Shown: positions 1 to 11,800 of the stretch, one piece after another
Position numbering within the stretch: position 1 is the stretch's first letter
Layout of the letters: every line of letters starts with the position of its first letter
DNA from: Lyophyllum atratum
Taxonomy: Eukaryota; Basidiomycota; Agaricomycetes; Agaricales; Lyophyllaceae
DNA length: 64,000 nt
Assembly: GCA_014905825.1 (NCBI GenBank)
Contig: JACGCN010000001.1
Coordinates: 992,001-1,056,000 of the forward strand
Direction of reading: 5' to 3'
Program-made: the position numbers and the translations under genes
Notes under the pieces: generated by a model
What the model saw: only the letters and a program-made list of their open reading frames with translations
Told to the model about the DNA's origin: nothing
Database searches by the model: none

Positions 1-1052
1 CTTCCGTGTTCTCCATGTGTCCCCGCAGACCCCATCCGAATTAAGAACTTATCAGCAATAGCGGCATGGGTTCTGAACCGTGTTGCCCAGATAGTCTTTG
101 ATATATGAATGGGGTTTGGGTTGACAGATATATCCGAGGACAGATGTAGAGGCCCTTGTTCGTCAATATATTGCTGAAGATAGGAGGTAGATGGATTGGA
201 AGGCGGTGGGCCAGCAGCTAGCGGGACATTGAACCCAATTCGATATATGGGGTCTGAGTCGGGTGATCTGGGCAGCGGGATGGTGAGGAAGAATTTTCCT
301 CCTGAGGCCGTTGCGTGAACATTATCAGTGGGAAGATTTGGGTTACTGGAGGAGAAGGTAACGTCTGCAAGTATCATCTGTGCAAGGCGTTCATCCATCG
401 GCAGGCCGTCCGGGTCGGCGAAACCAACACCGGCCAGTTGACGAATCTCAAGGCCAGGTCAGTGAGGCGGCTTTGCATCTTCAAATTGAGATCAGGCATA
501 CCACAGATTTTGCACCATCAGCACCGATAACATATTGAGCCGTGATTACCTTGCCAGATTCGAAGGACACATCTAATCCACCTTGACCATTTTGTTGAAG
601 ACCTAAAGCCCTCTCTGGTCGCAAGATTTCAACGTTCAACTCTCTGAGATGTGCCTCAAGCACTCGTTCCGTGATAGATTGAGGAATGAGAAGGACGAAA
701 GGAAACCTGGTGTAGGGTGCAAGTGACGAAAATTCGGCCCCCATTAATAAAGGGGCATTTCTGTCGCCGATCTGCATACCGCTTCCTTTGATTCCAATTT
801 CAACAAGAGGTTCAGCACAACCGATGGTGTCAAGAGCCTATGACAGGTTATCTTGATTATAGCTCAGCTTCTGGAAGATTTTACCTCCAAGGTTGCGGCA
901 TGAATAGTCATCGCACGCGATGCTTCCCCTTTGGTGGCGCTTTCTTCAACAATGAGGAGGTCATGAAAGCCTTGCTTGACAAGAGAAATTGCAGCGGCGA
1001 GTCCAGTCGGGCCCGCGCCGACGATGAGTATAGTTGTTCTTTGTGTTGACAT
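1..1052 (-). CDS. FAD-dependent aromatic-ring monooxygenase (phenol hydroxylase / PCP-monooxygenase type), 3' end outside window
   Basis: The first exon, read leftwards from the ATG at 1052, encodes MSTQRTTILIVGAGPTGLAA, a short lead followed by the GxGxxG Rossmann motif that binds the ADP part of FAD, and then the acidic strand end LLIVEES. The next exons carry the second FAD segment ending in IGADGAKS, the usual GD/ADG region of flavin hydroxylases. A further exon (about 430-150) continues with VGFADPDGLPMDERLAQ. The family uses NAD(P)H and O2 to hydroxylate phenolic rings, which suits a lignocellulose-degrading fungus; the substrate cannot be read from sequence. The gene runs off the left edge before the conserved GDAAH motif. 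It is divergent from DPP III, with 208 bp between start codons. Confidence 0.85.
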
Positions 1053-1260
1053 GCAGTGGTCGTTCAAAGTCAAGGGTGTTTGAAGTTTGGCTTCTATTCC
1101 AGTTCTGACATAATCTTGTCCGTCTGCCAAAAACGCGATGTTCCGTGCCGGTCACAAGTTGCTTCGACGGCAGTATGCAATAGGACCTAATCTGACTAAC
1201 AGATTATCATCGAGGTCAAATCATAGACCTCATCCAACCCAGTTTAAGAACTTTGCGACC

Positions 1261-4200
1261 ATGATCGACGCTCAAGCAGCAGCAGAACGATTTCTAGCGG
1301 ACCGCGCTGCTCCAATATGTAGCATGGATATTGCCAAATCGTTTGGGCAGCTGAGGTACTGTCAATCGAGTTCTCTGACATGGCTGCGTCGACTCTGATC
1401 AACCATTTAGTTCTCAGGAGAAGAAATATGCCCATTACCTGACTATCGCGTCATGGGCAGGAGCGCGGATCATTCAAGGTTCGTATGACATGCGCATTAC
1501 TAGATCACCATCTTCACCTTGAGGTGCCACTAGCACAATGGACTCCCCAGGCCACAGCTCTCTATGATCTCTTGATCCTGACATTCAGTACGCCGAACGG
1601 CACCCTTGCCGACCTTGCAGCTCTCCAGCAGCAAGCCAGTATCTCATCCAGCGAATGGGAGGACTTGTTACAATACACGACGCAGGTCAGTCCAGGAACT
1701 TACTTCAGAGTCATCGTGTGTCTAAGCTCGCAAGTTCAGACGTTGAGTAACCTTGTCAATTACAAGACCTTTGGTTTTACCAAAATATTACCTCGAGTCT
1801 CAGCGGACAAGTTCGAGGCTGTTGTCAAGCACTCAGCGAACTCTGAGAAGGCTTTGGCTCTGTGGAATGACGTGAGTGACTCACAGCGGGTGAAAAGAAC
1901 ACGCACTCACCTCAGGCAAGTTGAAAGAGCACATTTACGCATTGACTCCGGAGTCTAGCCTCTTCATTGGCAAGCGAAATCTAGGTCACGTCTCCAACTA
2001 TTACCTTGGGCAGCCGATCACGGACGAAGAGGTCGCCTCCGTTCAGGCAGCCGCTGAGGACCTTGGCATCGATGTTCTGAACACTCGGTATATCACAGGC
2101 GTTATATATACCACTTTTTGCTTATATTCATTCATCTAGTGTTGTGAAGAACGGACCAGATGATTTCACCCTCCTCGTTGCGTCAGCGAAATCTCAACCA
2201 TCTGCAACACATGTTATCGATAGCAAATCTGCCAAGGCCACTTTGAAAGTGGAATATGGCGACTTCTCTGAATCTTTGCAAGCAGTCGTCAAAGCGCTTC
2301 AAGAGGTTTGTCAACTCGACGTTCTTCTATCTTATCTCGCGTTGACAGCCTCTTGCAGGCCAAAAAATACGCTGCCAATGAGAACCAGACCGGAATGATC
2401 GAAGGCTATATCAGATCGTACGTGCATGGCTGATAGATGCAACGGCGTTCTCATCTCCCTCTAGCTTTGAGACTGGGTCTATTCAGGACCACAAAGACGC
2501 GTCAAAATTCTGGGTGAAAGATGTCGGCCCAGTTGTGGAGTCATACATCGGGGTGCACATTGTTTCGTATCAAACACAGAGAGTCCGGCTTACACTCTCT
2601 CCAGTTCGTGGAAACATATGTTGATCCATATGGTGGGAGAGCGGAGTGGGAAGGTTCGTGCATCTCTGATACTTTAGGTCATGACTACATCCAGATGCTT
2701 GACTAGGTTTCACGGCAATCGTCAACAAGCAACTCAGCGCCAAGTATGAAAGTTTAGTCAACGGTGCACCCGAACTCATCAAGGTTTTGCCATGGGGTCC
2801 CGATTTCGAAGTCGACGTGTTCAGGAAGCCAGATTTCACCGCGCTCGAGGTCGTTTCCTTTGCAACTGGCGGTATGTCTCATCAATAAAAGAGACCGTCG
2901 GCTTCTGACACTACTGCTCCAGGCATCCCTGCCGGAATTAATGTATGTTTCTGGGCTACTTAATCATTGCGAACCTCATATCTGATCCCTCTATAGATCC
3001 CTGTGGGTTCATTAAACCTCGTCGAATGCTAATCAGCGCTGAAGAAAATGTTAGAATTACTATGATATCCGGGAATCGACTGGCTTCAAGAATGTTTCCC
3101 TAGCTGTAAGTGACTGCTTAGTGCTTAAGGTTTCGACTGCTAACATGTTAGATATGTTTTTTTCCCCGCAGAACATCCTTGCCGCCAAAGCTCCTAGTCA
3201 GTCTTTTTTTTACACTTAATCAAGCCGTCGTTTGCCCATAGACTTCATCAGATGAGGAACTGACATTCATCCACCCGGATGATGTCGACATCTACAACAC
3301 CTGGGACAGTCGGGCGTTTGAACTCCAGGTCGCCAACCATGAGCTGCTCGGACACGGGTCAGGCAAGCTCTTTGAAGAGCAGGCTGATGGGTCGAAGAAC
3401 TTCGATCCTGCCAAGGTTCTTTTCTATCTTCAGTGTATGCTTCTTCTTGCTGAACCTCCTCCTGCAGATCATCGACCCTCTCACTGGGAAGCCCATGTAA
3501 GGCTTACTATGTATTACGCCCTTGCTGAAATTTCTGATTGATCCGGGCTCAGAAAGTCTTGGTACAAGTCTGGCCAGACCCCCGGTTCGGTACTCGGGGA
3601 AGTTTCGTCCTCAATGGAAGAATGCCGCGCTGAGGCTGTCGCACTGTTCTGTAAGCATGTCCAGCTCTGTTCTACCATTTCGCCAACGACTTTTGTTTGC
3701 CGCAGTGGTCGGGAACCAAGATATCCTGAAAATCTTCAACGTTAAGCTCGCGACCTTCAGATTGCACCACAGCCAACTTATTTATTTTGTTCCTTGCAGT
3801 ATACTGACAAACAAGATATCGAGGACGTCCAATACATCACTTTCCTCTTGATGGCGCGGGCAGGTCTTAGGGCTTTGGAGTATTATGACCCCGCGACCCA
3901 GAAGCACGGACAAGCACATATGCAAGCCCGGTAAGCGCACCTCACAGGCTTTCGTCCATTGCGTGATCTCAACCTGTGCCACAGACTTGGTATCACGCAA
4001 CATCTTATCGACTCGGGGATTGCACGCCTTGAGGAAGTGCGCGATGCGAACGGCAAGCTGGAGAATCTCTATGTTCGAGTACGTTGTCGCCTACTCCATC
4101 CTCGAGGTTATTTCTGCTGACTATTCGTCTGTAGGTGGACCGCCAGAAGGTTCTCTCGGAAGGCAAAGACGCCATCGGGAAGCTTCTCATCAATCTCCAA

Positions 4201-4490
4201 GTCCTCAAGAGCACAGCTGACGGTGCAGGCGCACGCGAATTCTATAAAAACCTCACAAAGCCCCTCCCCGGCTGGGAAGACGATATCCGCAACATGGTCC
4301 TGCAGAAGAAACTGGTAGGTCTTGCTTGGTGCCCCCCTCGTTTATAAGTGTACTAAGCTATCCCTCTCCAAAGCCCCGCAAGATCTTTGTCCAGCCTAAT
4401 ACCCAGGTTGTCGACGGTGAAGTCGTACTCAAGGAGTATCCCCTCACCTGCGCTGGCGTGATTGAAAGCTTCATTGAGCGGAAGCTGTAA
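1261..4490 (+). CDS. DPP3: Dipeptidyl peptidase III (M49 zinc metallopeptidase)
   Basis: Cytosolic enzyme that removes dipeptides from the N-terminus of oligopeptides. The diagnostic M49 zinc site HELLGH is at 3338-3355 (two zinc-binding His and the catalytic Glu). The second motif EECRAE, which gives the third zinc ligand, is at 3617-3634. The start [20 protein letters not shown] and the stop after IESFIERKL are both family-like. At least a dozen short introns split the gene, and the exons join in frame by eye across the whole length to give a full-size protein of the 700-residue class. I see no disruption. It faces the flavin monooxygenase on the left and converges with PTC7 on the right (about 200 bp between stops). 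M49 family assignment is very secure. Confidence 0.96.
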
Positions 4491-4693
4491 CTTCGAAGGG
4501 AGAAGGCGGGCATCGCATATCCTTAGTCCATGTTTAAGCATTGGTGTAGCATTATCGATAGTTAAACAGGGTAAAGCAAGACGGTTAAATCAGTGCGTGA
4601 TTATGAGTATAAATATGCATGAAGTGTGTAAGGATGATTAATTCCAGGATGCTGTGTGGTGATAAATAACTAGGATGTGAATGAATACTAGTA

Positions 4694-6312
4694 TCAGGAT
4701 GTTTCGCGGACCATGGCTACGACCACTGTAACACTGCGGAATCGAGGGTATGAGACAGGAAAACAGCGAGAAGTAGAGAATACATACTCATCGGGTTTCT
4801 GTACGTGGTGCTATGTCAGAAACCAGCGCTAAGATAAGAATGAAAATGACGTACGCCTCCTTGGAAGAACATTCCGTGCCTGGCAGCTTCCTCTACGGAC
4901 AACAAATATAAGCCAGTACAACGAGGAAAGAAATCTGTGACGAACTCTCAAATGGACTGACTCTCGATTTCTTACGCATACATTGTCTCGAAAAGTCCAC
5001 CAGGCGATCCGCTATTGTCTGCACCTGCTGCTCCTCCGTCCCCCCATGCCGGGCTACCAATGAGCAGAGAGTTACAATTTCGGATGCAAAGACATTATCG
5101 GACAACCCGTCGGTCTGTGCGGAGCTACTCAGTATCGAACACTCTGCGGGGGAGACGAAAGCCATAGGCTTGAGCAAGGAGCAACGCACATATGCAATAA
5201 CAATATCTCCGTCAGTCAGCTTGGTCCGGAACGTGTCTGCCTCGCTGGGCTTATCCACACACGCCCGAGAAAATTTTCGACCGGAGTTGGCGGGGAGTTT
5301 CGTTAGCTGCCTATGTACGGGTTATATGGTCAGTGAGAATTCGGTGAGGGGCGATAAGGGCGCACTTGGGACAGTTGAAAAAGTGGGTTTGTGGCCGTTG
5401 CCTGTGAAGTATGGAATTTGAGCGGATAATCATGAAGCCACTGTCCCCCAGGCTAAGGGAAAGACGAAGGTCAGCATCCTGGGTAGTCACCTAGACGAGG
5501 TGTCGGCATACTTTGCTGAGCGGAATACACCAGACGACGCATTCATCGTCATAATGCAAGCCGTACTTGATCCTAGTTATCATAGCATGAGAAACATACC
5601 TGGCCTGATAGATGCCCGAGACTCACCAGCCTGTACAAACTTCTCCCTCAGCACACCACCATAAGCTAGGTCGAGACACTCGTATGGGGTCATCTCCCAG
5701 CCCTCAATCTCCTCGCGTTCCTCATAATCCAACGTAGGGTCTATCTCTGGCTCTCCCGGCCACGCATTCCGCGAATAGCGGTGCGCGTGGTACATGAGCG
5801 CCTGTGAGAAAAGAGACGGGTCTATGCCGCTGTCTATCCACCCCCCAACGCCATCTGCGACGCCGAAAGACACCCCCTCGATTCACCAAGTACCGATAAG
5901 GTCCAAGCCAATTAAAGACGACGCTGTGTACGTACTGAGTTGCTTCGCATCTGGAGAGAGTTAAAGCAGGTCAGTTAAAGTTAAATCGTCTCAAGATGCG
6001 CATGATATGTACATTTTGGACAAAGAAAAAATCCTGGCCGATATGGGTGCTCTTGGATGCTTTGGGCCACGCGAGCATGCGGTCCCTCCAAGCGCCGATA
6101 GGGCTGTCCGCAGGGAAGGGCATCTGCAATGGCTCTGCGGGGCCTGGCTTTCCTGCCCAGCTGGCACCAACATGGAATGCGTATGGACGAGGAGGACCTG
6201 CGGACATGGAGCGTGTCGGCGGATGTGGTTTTCTGGCGTTGGTGGAGCTGCGTAAGATTGCTCGCACCATTGCCGGGCTAAAGTGTTTTGAAAGGGCATT
6301 GGGACGGGACAT
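4694..6312 (-). CDS. PTC7: PTC7-type PP2C protein phosphatase, probably mitochondrial
   Basis: PP2C/SpoIIE-fold Mg/Mn phosphatase of the PTC7/PPTC7 group, which in yeast acts in mitochondria on coenzyme Q biosynthesis proteins. Visible motifs are FGVADGVGGW (metal-binding DGVGGW) near 5870, SLGDSGFMI, and TDGLSDNVF near 5110-5085. The last exon, after an intron beginning just past KPD, supplies the typical VTVVVAMVRETS ending; the stop is at 4694-4696. The N-terminus from 6312 is rich in Arg, Ser and Pro with few acids (MSRPNALSKHFSPAMVRAIL), as expected of a mitochondrial presequence, although I infer the location. A very small exon of about five codons lies near 5940, between two introns. 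The family is secure; exact exon edges are less so. Confidence 0.93.
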
Positions 6313-6519
6313 GGAGGGGACGATGGTGGAGACAGTAGTCGGCCCTCCGAGGAGGTTGGAGACTGAGGTGGCGCGAATCCCTCACAAAAATGACATGATC
6401 ACATGACACGATCGCGGACGCGACGCGTCACGCCACAGCACTCCTCTCCCACTACCGTTTTGGGCCTCACAGTGATACTAGATAAGATGGGTATTACTAT
6501 ACAAACAATCCTCCTATGG

Positions 6520-8763
6520 CTATTTAATCTTCTCTTTCCCACCTCCACCCCACTTACCCCAGTCGAAGGACTTCTTCACACTAATGACAAGCGGCATGGT
6601 ACCGCTGCCTCCGTCGGAAGGCTTTCTTCCAGTCCCAACTCCAGTCGCATTGTGCTTCCTGTCGTCCTTCGTCTTTGCCTTCGGTCCACCGAACACTGGT
6701 GGATCCCCAACCTTAATCTTCTTCGCAGGCGCAGCTCTCTCATCCAACTGGGAGGCCGATCGTTTTCCTGCAACTCTATCCTCTTCGAAGCCAGCCCATG
6801 TACTGTAGGTGTAGTATGTTTCAGCTTGCTCGTGGAATGCTTGCTATTGCCAGCGAACAAGGGACCGCAGATCACTCGACTTGATGTTACTCGTGCTCGG
6901 GCTTGAAGTCGTAGTCGTGTGCTTTTGGATCTTAGCCTTGGCTGGAAGCAACGGAACCTTAACAGACGAAATGGGTTTCAAGGGTTTCAATTCACGACTC
7001 GAACCTTCCAACGCCGAAGTTGATTGCCTCCGAAATGGATTCCTGCCCTGCACGCTCGCTGAAACCTCGCCGCAGCGAATTTGAGTCTGAGTTGCACCCG
7101 TCTCAGATCTATTTCGGGAAATGGCACTCTCCCTCAACGCGTCAATCCGTGCTTGGTCAATCTTCATCCCAGTGCGTGCCCGATTTACTGAAGCCAAACC
7201 CAGCGCAGCTCCTCCCCCTGTCACAGACCGCGACCGCGCGTCGGCCAGGTCTTGAAGGCGTGCGCTATGCACATCCAGGGTGCTCCATGGGGGAGGGGTG
7301 CGGTAGAGGGCTAGCTTTGCATCATGACGACTAGAAGGCCTGCCAAAGCTCTCCAAATGAACCCGGGCATAATACATTGGCGCAGAGTAGTTCTTCTCTG
7401 GATCATATTTCGGAGTAGAGGTTGAAGAAAGGGGATTGAGGTAGAACAGATCTGGGGTAGATTCTGAGGCGTAAGATGATGGATCGGGAGGCTGAGGTTC
7501 GTGGCGTGCCTGTAATAGAGACCTGTTGGGTTGTGCCAACACGGAGGATGGGCTCGCAGGAGGGGTGTAGAGGAACCTCTCTGTCAGCGGTGGGTCTCTG
7601 TCGGCTGCATCGCTCTCATCATCCTCGTCAGAGTCATCATCCTCATTCCGGTCACTGTCAAAGCCCTCCTCGCTGCCACTGTCATGACAAGCATTACACG
7701 TATAATCATAATTGCATTCGCAGTTGTAATGAGATCCAAAAGCGTCTTCCTCCGAAGCCCAACGAGGCGTTTCGTTTGCTTTTGGAACGATGATTTCTTT
7801 TCGAGGTGGCTGTAGTTGCAAATCACCTGACGACGCGTCCTTTTTGGACTTCGGCTTGACGCGTGAAGATGGCACAAATACGTAGGATTCCTGAGGAATG
7901 GCGATGGATCCGGGGGCCTTGGAGAGAGGATGGTTGAGGGTGTCGACCACAAGATTGAAGCGGTTTTCGGAAGAGCAGAGATCCAGTCCAGAAAGAGAGT
8001 CGACAGCGGCGGCGAGGGGAGATGGGTGGAAGAGCGCTGTATCGGAGGAAGGTTGAAACGCGCTATCCTTGGCTGGCCGACAGTTTGTTCCTCTGAGGTC
8101 TGCAAGTGGACATCAGTGGGAGTCGACGCGTATTGACTGTCGCACGTCCACACACCTATGACGGAGAGTAGAGGAAACCTCGAGAGATGATGATAGACGT
8201 TATCATCCATATTTGTGCAGTATCTGAGTCTGAGAATCCTGAGTGGCCAGGGACCGCGTCGTTCTGGTCCATCATCGACCCAGAGCAAGGTGCCAGCGAG
8301 CGCCTTGATGGCGTAGGAGGAGAGGGATGTCGCGCTGGCATCAAGGGCGACGAGTGAATGGAGAGGGCTGAGGGAGACTATGGAGGTGTCGGTGAGGTGT
8401 GGACAGGCGGGGAGGTCGAGGATGGTGAGGAGAGAGAAGCGCGGCGTGAACGGGACGCGCTGGAGGAGGAGCAGGTGGGCATCGGCGAGCGGGAGGGTGA
8501 GGGCGCAGAGGTGGGTGGGTAGGTTAGTCGTAGACCTGGACCAGGGTGGCCCAGAGACGGGGGTCCGGGGGTTGTGGTCCGCGGAGGACGTCGGAGTGGT
8601 CCTGGTCATAGTTGAGACGGACGGGGAGAAGATGTACGTGGTCTGGGAAGGGGGCGAGACGCTGGAGACAGATCCAGGACAGGGAGGGGACGCGGTCCGT
8701 CGGTGGAGCGGGCAGGCTATACGGAGCTCGGGGATGACCTGCGGGTCGGAATAGAACAATCAT
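6520..8763 (-). CDS. Conserved Agaricomycete hypothetical protein with leucine-rich/F-box-like N-terminal half; reading frame broken twice
   Basis: Reading left from the ATG at 8763, the first segment contains VPSLSWICLQRLAPF and DPRLWATLVQ. It is followed in another frame by LPLADAHLLLLQ and by leucine-rich steps such as LLTILDLPACPHLTD and LRILRLRYC. A 54-nt intron (about 8157-8104) links this cleanly to LDLRGTN-type sequence (DLRGTNC). After that comes a long Ser/Pro/Asp-rich tail with an acidic cluster and a basic end (KKIKVGDPP). Function is unknown; the leucine repeats suggest a protein-binding role. Two problems stand out. The frame changes by one base at 8521-8529 with no possible intron, and an in-frame TAG at 6844-6846 is followed by 108 further open codons that read like the natural C-terminus. 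Either this is a decaying gene or the sequence contains errors; see findings. Confidence 0.7.
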
Positions 8764-8876
8764 GTCATCACGTTACAAGTCACATCCCTGCCTCTTCACA
8801 ACGAAATTCCCACCCTCGGCATCATCCCTCCCTCTGTCCCCCACTTTCATTCACCTCTTCGTTCTTTCATTCACTC
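8764..8876. promoter_or_regulatory. Compact 113-bp divergent promoter shared by FKS1 and the leucine-rich hypothetical gene
   Basis: The two start codons, on opposite strands, are only 113 bp apart. The FKS1-facing half is strongly pyrimidine-rich (runs of ccctc, ccccac, cattcacctc), a pattern common just upstream of basidiomycete start codons. I see no clear TATA box. The sequence between the start codons must hold at least the leader of both genes, so core promoter elements may lie inside the neighbouring coding region. Confidence 0.6.
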
Positions 8877-11800
8877 ATGGCCAACCCCGGCGGCTACGGC
8901 CTGCCACACGACCCCCGCAATAATCCTTTTGCACAACGCAGACAGTACGACGCTGAGTCCGACCAAGGCGACCACTATGGCAATCCCAATTCCAGCACAA
9001 CCCGTCTAGCTGCGAGCCAGGCATACTACGAGCAGCAACACGGCTCATGTCAGTCATACCTTAACTATCATTTTTGACCTTTGCTTACCCCCCGTACCAG
9101 CTTCCGAGTCCGATTTTGGTCGTCGGTATGCATCCTCTGTCGACTCCCATGCCAGCATACCCAGCATCTCCCCCTTTGCTGATCCTGGAGCTGGCTCCAA
9201 CGATCCTTACCCTGCCTGGGGTGCTGATAAGCAGATACCAATGTCTACTGAAGAGATTGAGGACATTTTCCTTGACCTCACCCAAAAATTCGGTTTTCAA
9301 AGGGACTCCATGCGAAATATGGTACGCATCCGTTCATCTTACTTCCATTTACCTAATGCCGACGTTACCTAGTTTGACTTTACCATGCACCTCCTTGACT
9401 CCCGTGCCTCCCGCATGACTCCTAATCAAGCCCTGCTCACCCTCCACGCCGACTATATTGGCGGCCAGCATGCCAACTACCGTAAATGGTACTTCGCTGC
9501 TCAGCTAAACCTTGATGATGCCGTCGGCCAGTCCCAGAACCCCGGCCTGCAGCGTCTTAAGAGTGTCAAGGGCCCCAAAACCGCCGGCTCAAAGTCACTG
9601 GACAGCGCCCTTAACCGTTGGAGGAACGCGATGAACAACATGAGCCAGTACGATCGCCTCAGGCAGATTGCTTTGTATCTCTTGTGCTGGGGTGAGGGTG
9701 GCAACGTCCGCTTCGTCCCCGAATGCATGTGCTTTATCTTCAAGTGCGCTGACGACTACTATCGGAGCCCCGAGTGCCAGAACCGTATCGAGCCAGTCCC
9801 GGAAGGCTTGTATTTGAACACGGTTATCAAGCCGCTGTACAATTTCATGCGGGAGCAAGGTTACCAGGTCCAGGATGGCAAGTTTGTCAGGAAGGAAAAG
9901 GATCACGATCAGATCATTGGTTATGACGATATCAACCAATTGTTCTGGTATCCTGAGGGATTGGCCAAAATTGTCCTTTCTGACAACGTTCGTCTCTCCT
10001 TTTCGTATTTTATGTCTCCCCTGAAACATCTTTCCAGACTCGTCTGGTCGACGTTTCGCCAGCTCAACGTTTCATGAAATTCAGCAAGGTAGAATGGAAT
10101 CGTACATTTTTCAAGACCTACTTTGAAAAACGGTCCACTGCGCATCTCCTAGTCAACTTTAACCGTATCTGGATCCTCCACATATCTGTTTATTATTTCT
10201 ACACGGCGTTCAACTCACCCAAGGTGTACGCTCCCCGGAACAAAGCCAGCCCATCTGCGCCCATGACCTGGTCTGCTGTTGCTCTGGGTGGTGCTGTATC
10301 TACTATCATCATGCTGCTTGCCACCATTGCCGAATTTTCCTACATCCCCACCACCTGGAATAACGCATCCCACCTAACCACTCGCTTTATCTTCCTCCTC
10401 GTCATCCTTGCGCTTACCGCTGGCCCTACCTTCTATATTGCCATGATTGACGGCCGACCCACGACGTCCCAGGTCCCGCTCATCATTGGTATCGTTCAGT
10501 TCTTCATATCTGCTGTCGTTACACTGGCCTTCGGCATCATTCCTTCCGGACGCATGTTTGGCGACCGTGTAGCTGGAAAAGCCCGCAAATACATGGCTTC
10601 ACAGACATTCACGGCGTCATATCCTGCCCTGCCCAAGTCCGCACGCACAGCGTCCATATTCCTCTGGCTCCTTATCTTCGGTTGCAAATTCACTGAATCC
10701 TACTTCTTCCTGACATCGTCCTTCAGCAGCCCCATTGCTGTCATGGCGAATATGAAGGTCCAAGGATGCGGCGACAAAATATTTGGGACCATTTTCTGCT
10801 CGAACCAAGTCCCGTTCACCCTCGCAATCATGTATGTAATGGATCTGGTCCTATTTTTCCTGGACACGTACCTCTGGTACATCATCTGGATCGTCGTTTT
10901 CAGCATTGGGCGCTCTTTCGCTTTGGGATTATCTATCTGGACACCGTGGAAGGACATCTACACACGACTTCCGAAGCGGATCTACGCTAAGTTGTTGGCA
11001 ACAGGGGAAATGGAGGTCAAATATAAGCCCAAGGTAACAGTCATCGGCAAAAAGGATGTTTTCACAGTGATACTGATGCTTCTCGCCCCAGGTCCTGGTC
11101 TCCCAGATTTGGAACGCAGTGATCATTTCTATGTACAGGGAGCATCTGCTCTCCATCGACCATGTCCAGCGTCTCCTGTACCACCAGGTAGATGGTGCAG
11201 ACGGGCATCGGACCCTTCGTGCCCCGCCCTTCTTCACGAATCAGGAAGGAACTGGCTTTAAAGACAACTTCTTCCCTGCCAATGGCGAAGCCGAGCGCCG
11301 CATATCCTTCTTCGCCTCGTCTTTGACCACTTCCTTCCCCGAACCCTTCCTGTCGATGCCATGCCAACATTCACCGTCCTCGTCCCTCATTATTCTGAGA
11401 AAATCTTGCTTAGTCTTCGTGAGATCATCCGCGAGGAGGACCAAAGCACCCGCGTGACCTTGCTCGAGTACTTGAAGCAGCTCCACCCGGTCGAATGGGA
11501 CAACTTCGTCAAGGATACCAAGATCTTGGCAGAGGAGACTGACGCTATGGATGGGACTGCGAGCTCAGCCAACGAGAAGAAGGTTGATGATTTGCCATTT
11601 TACTGCATCGGTTTCAAGACCTCGTCCCCGGAATACACTCTCCGCACCCGTATTTGGGCGTCGCTGCGTGCGCAGACCCTGTACCGCACTGTCTCGGGAA
11701 TGATGAACTACTCCAAGGCCATCAAACTCCTATACCGCGTGGAGAACCCCGACATTGTGCAAACCTTTGGAGGGAATACAGAGAGACTGGAACGCGAACT

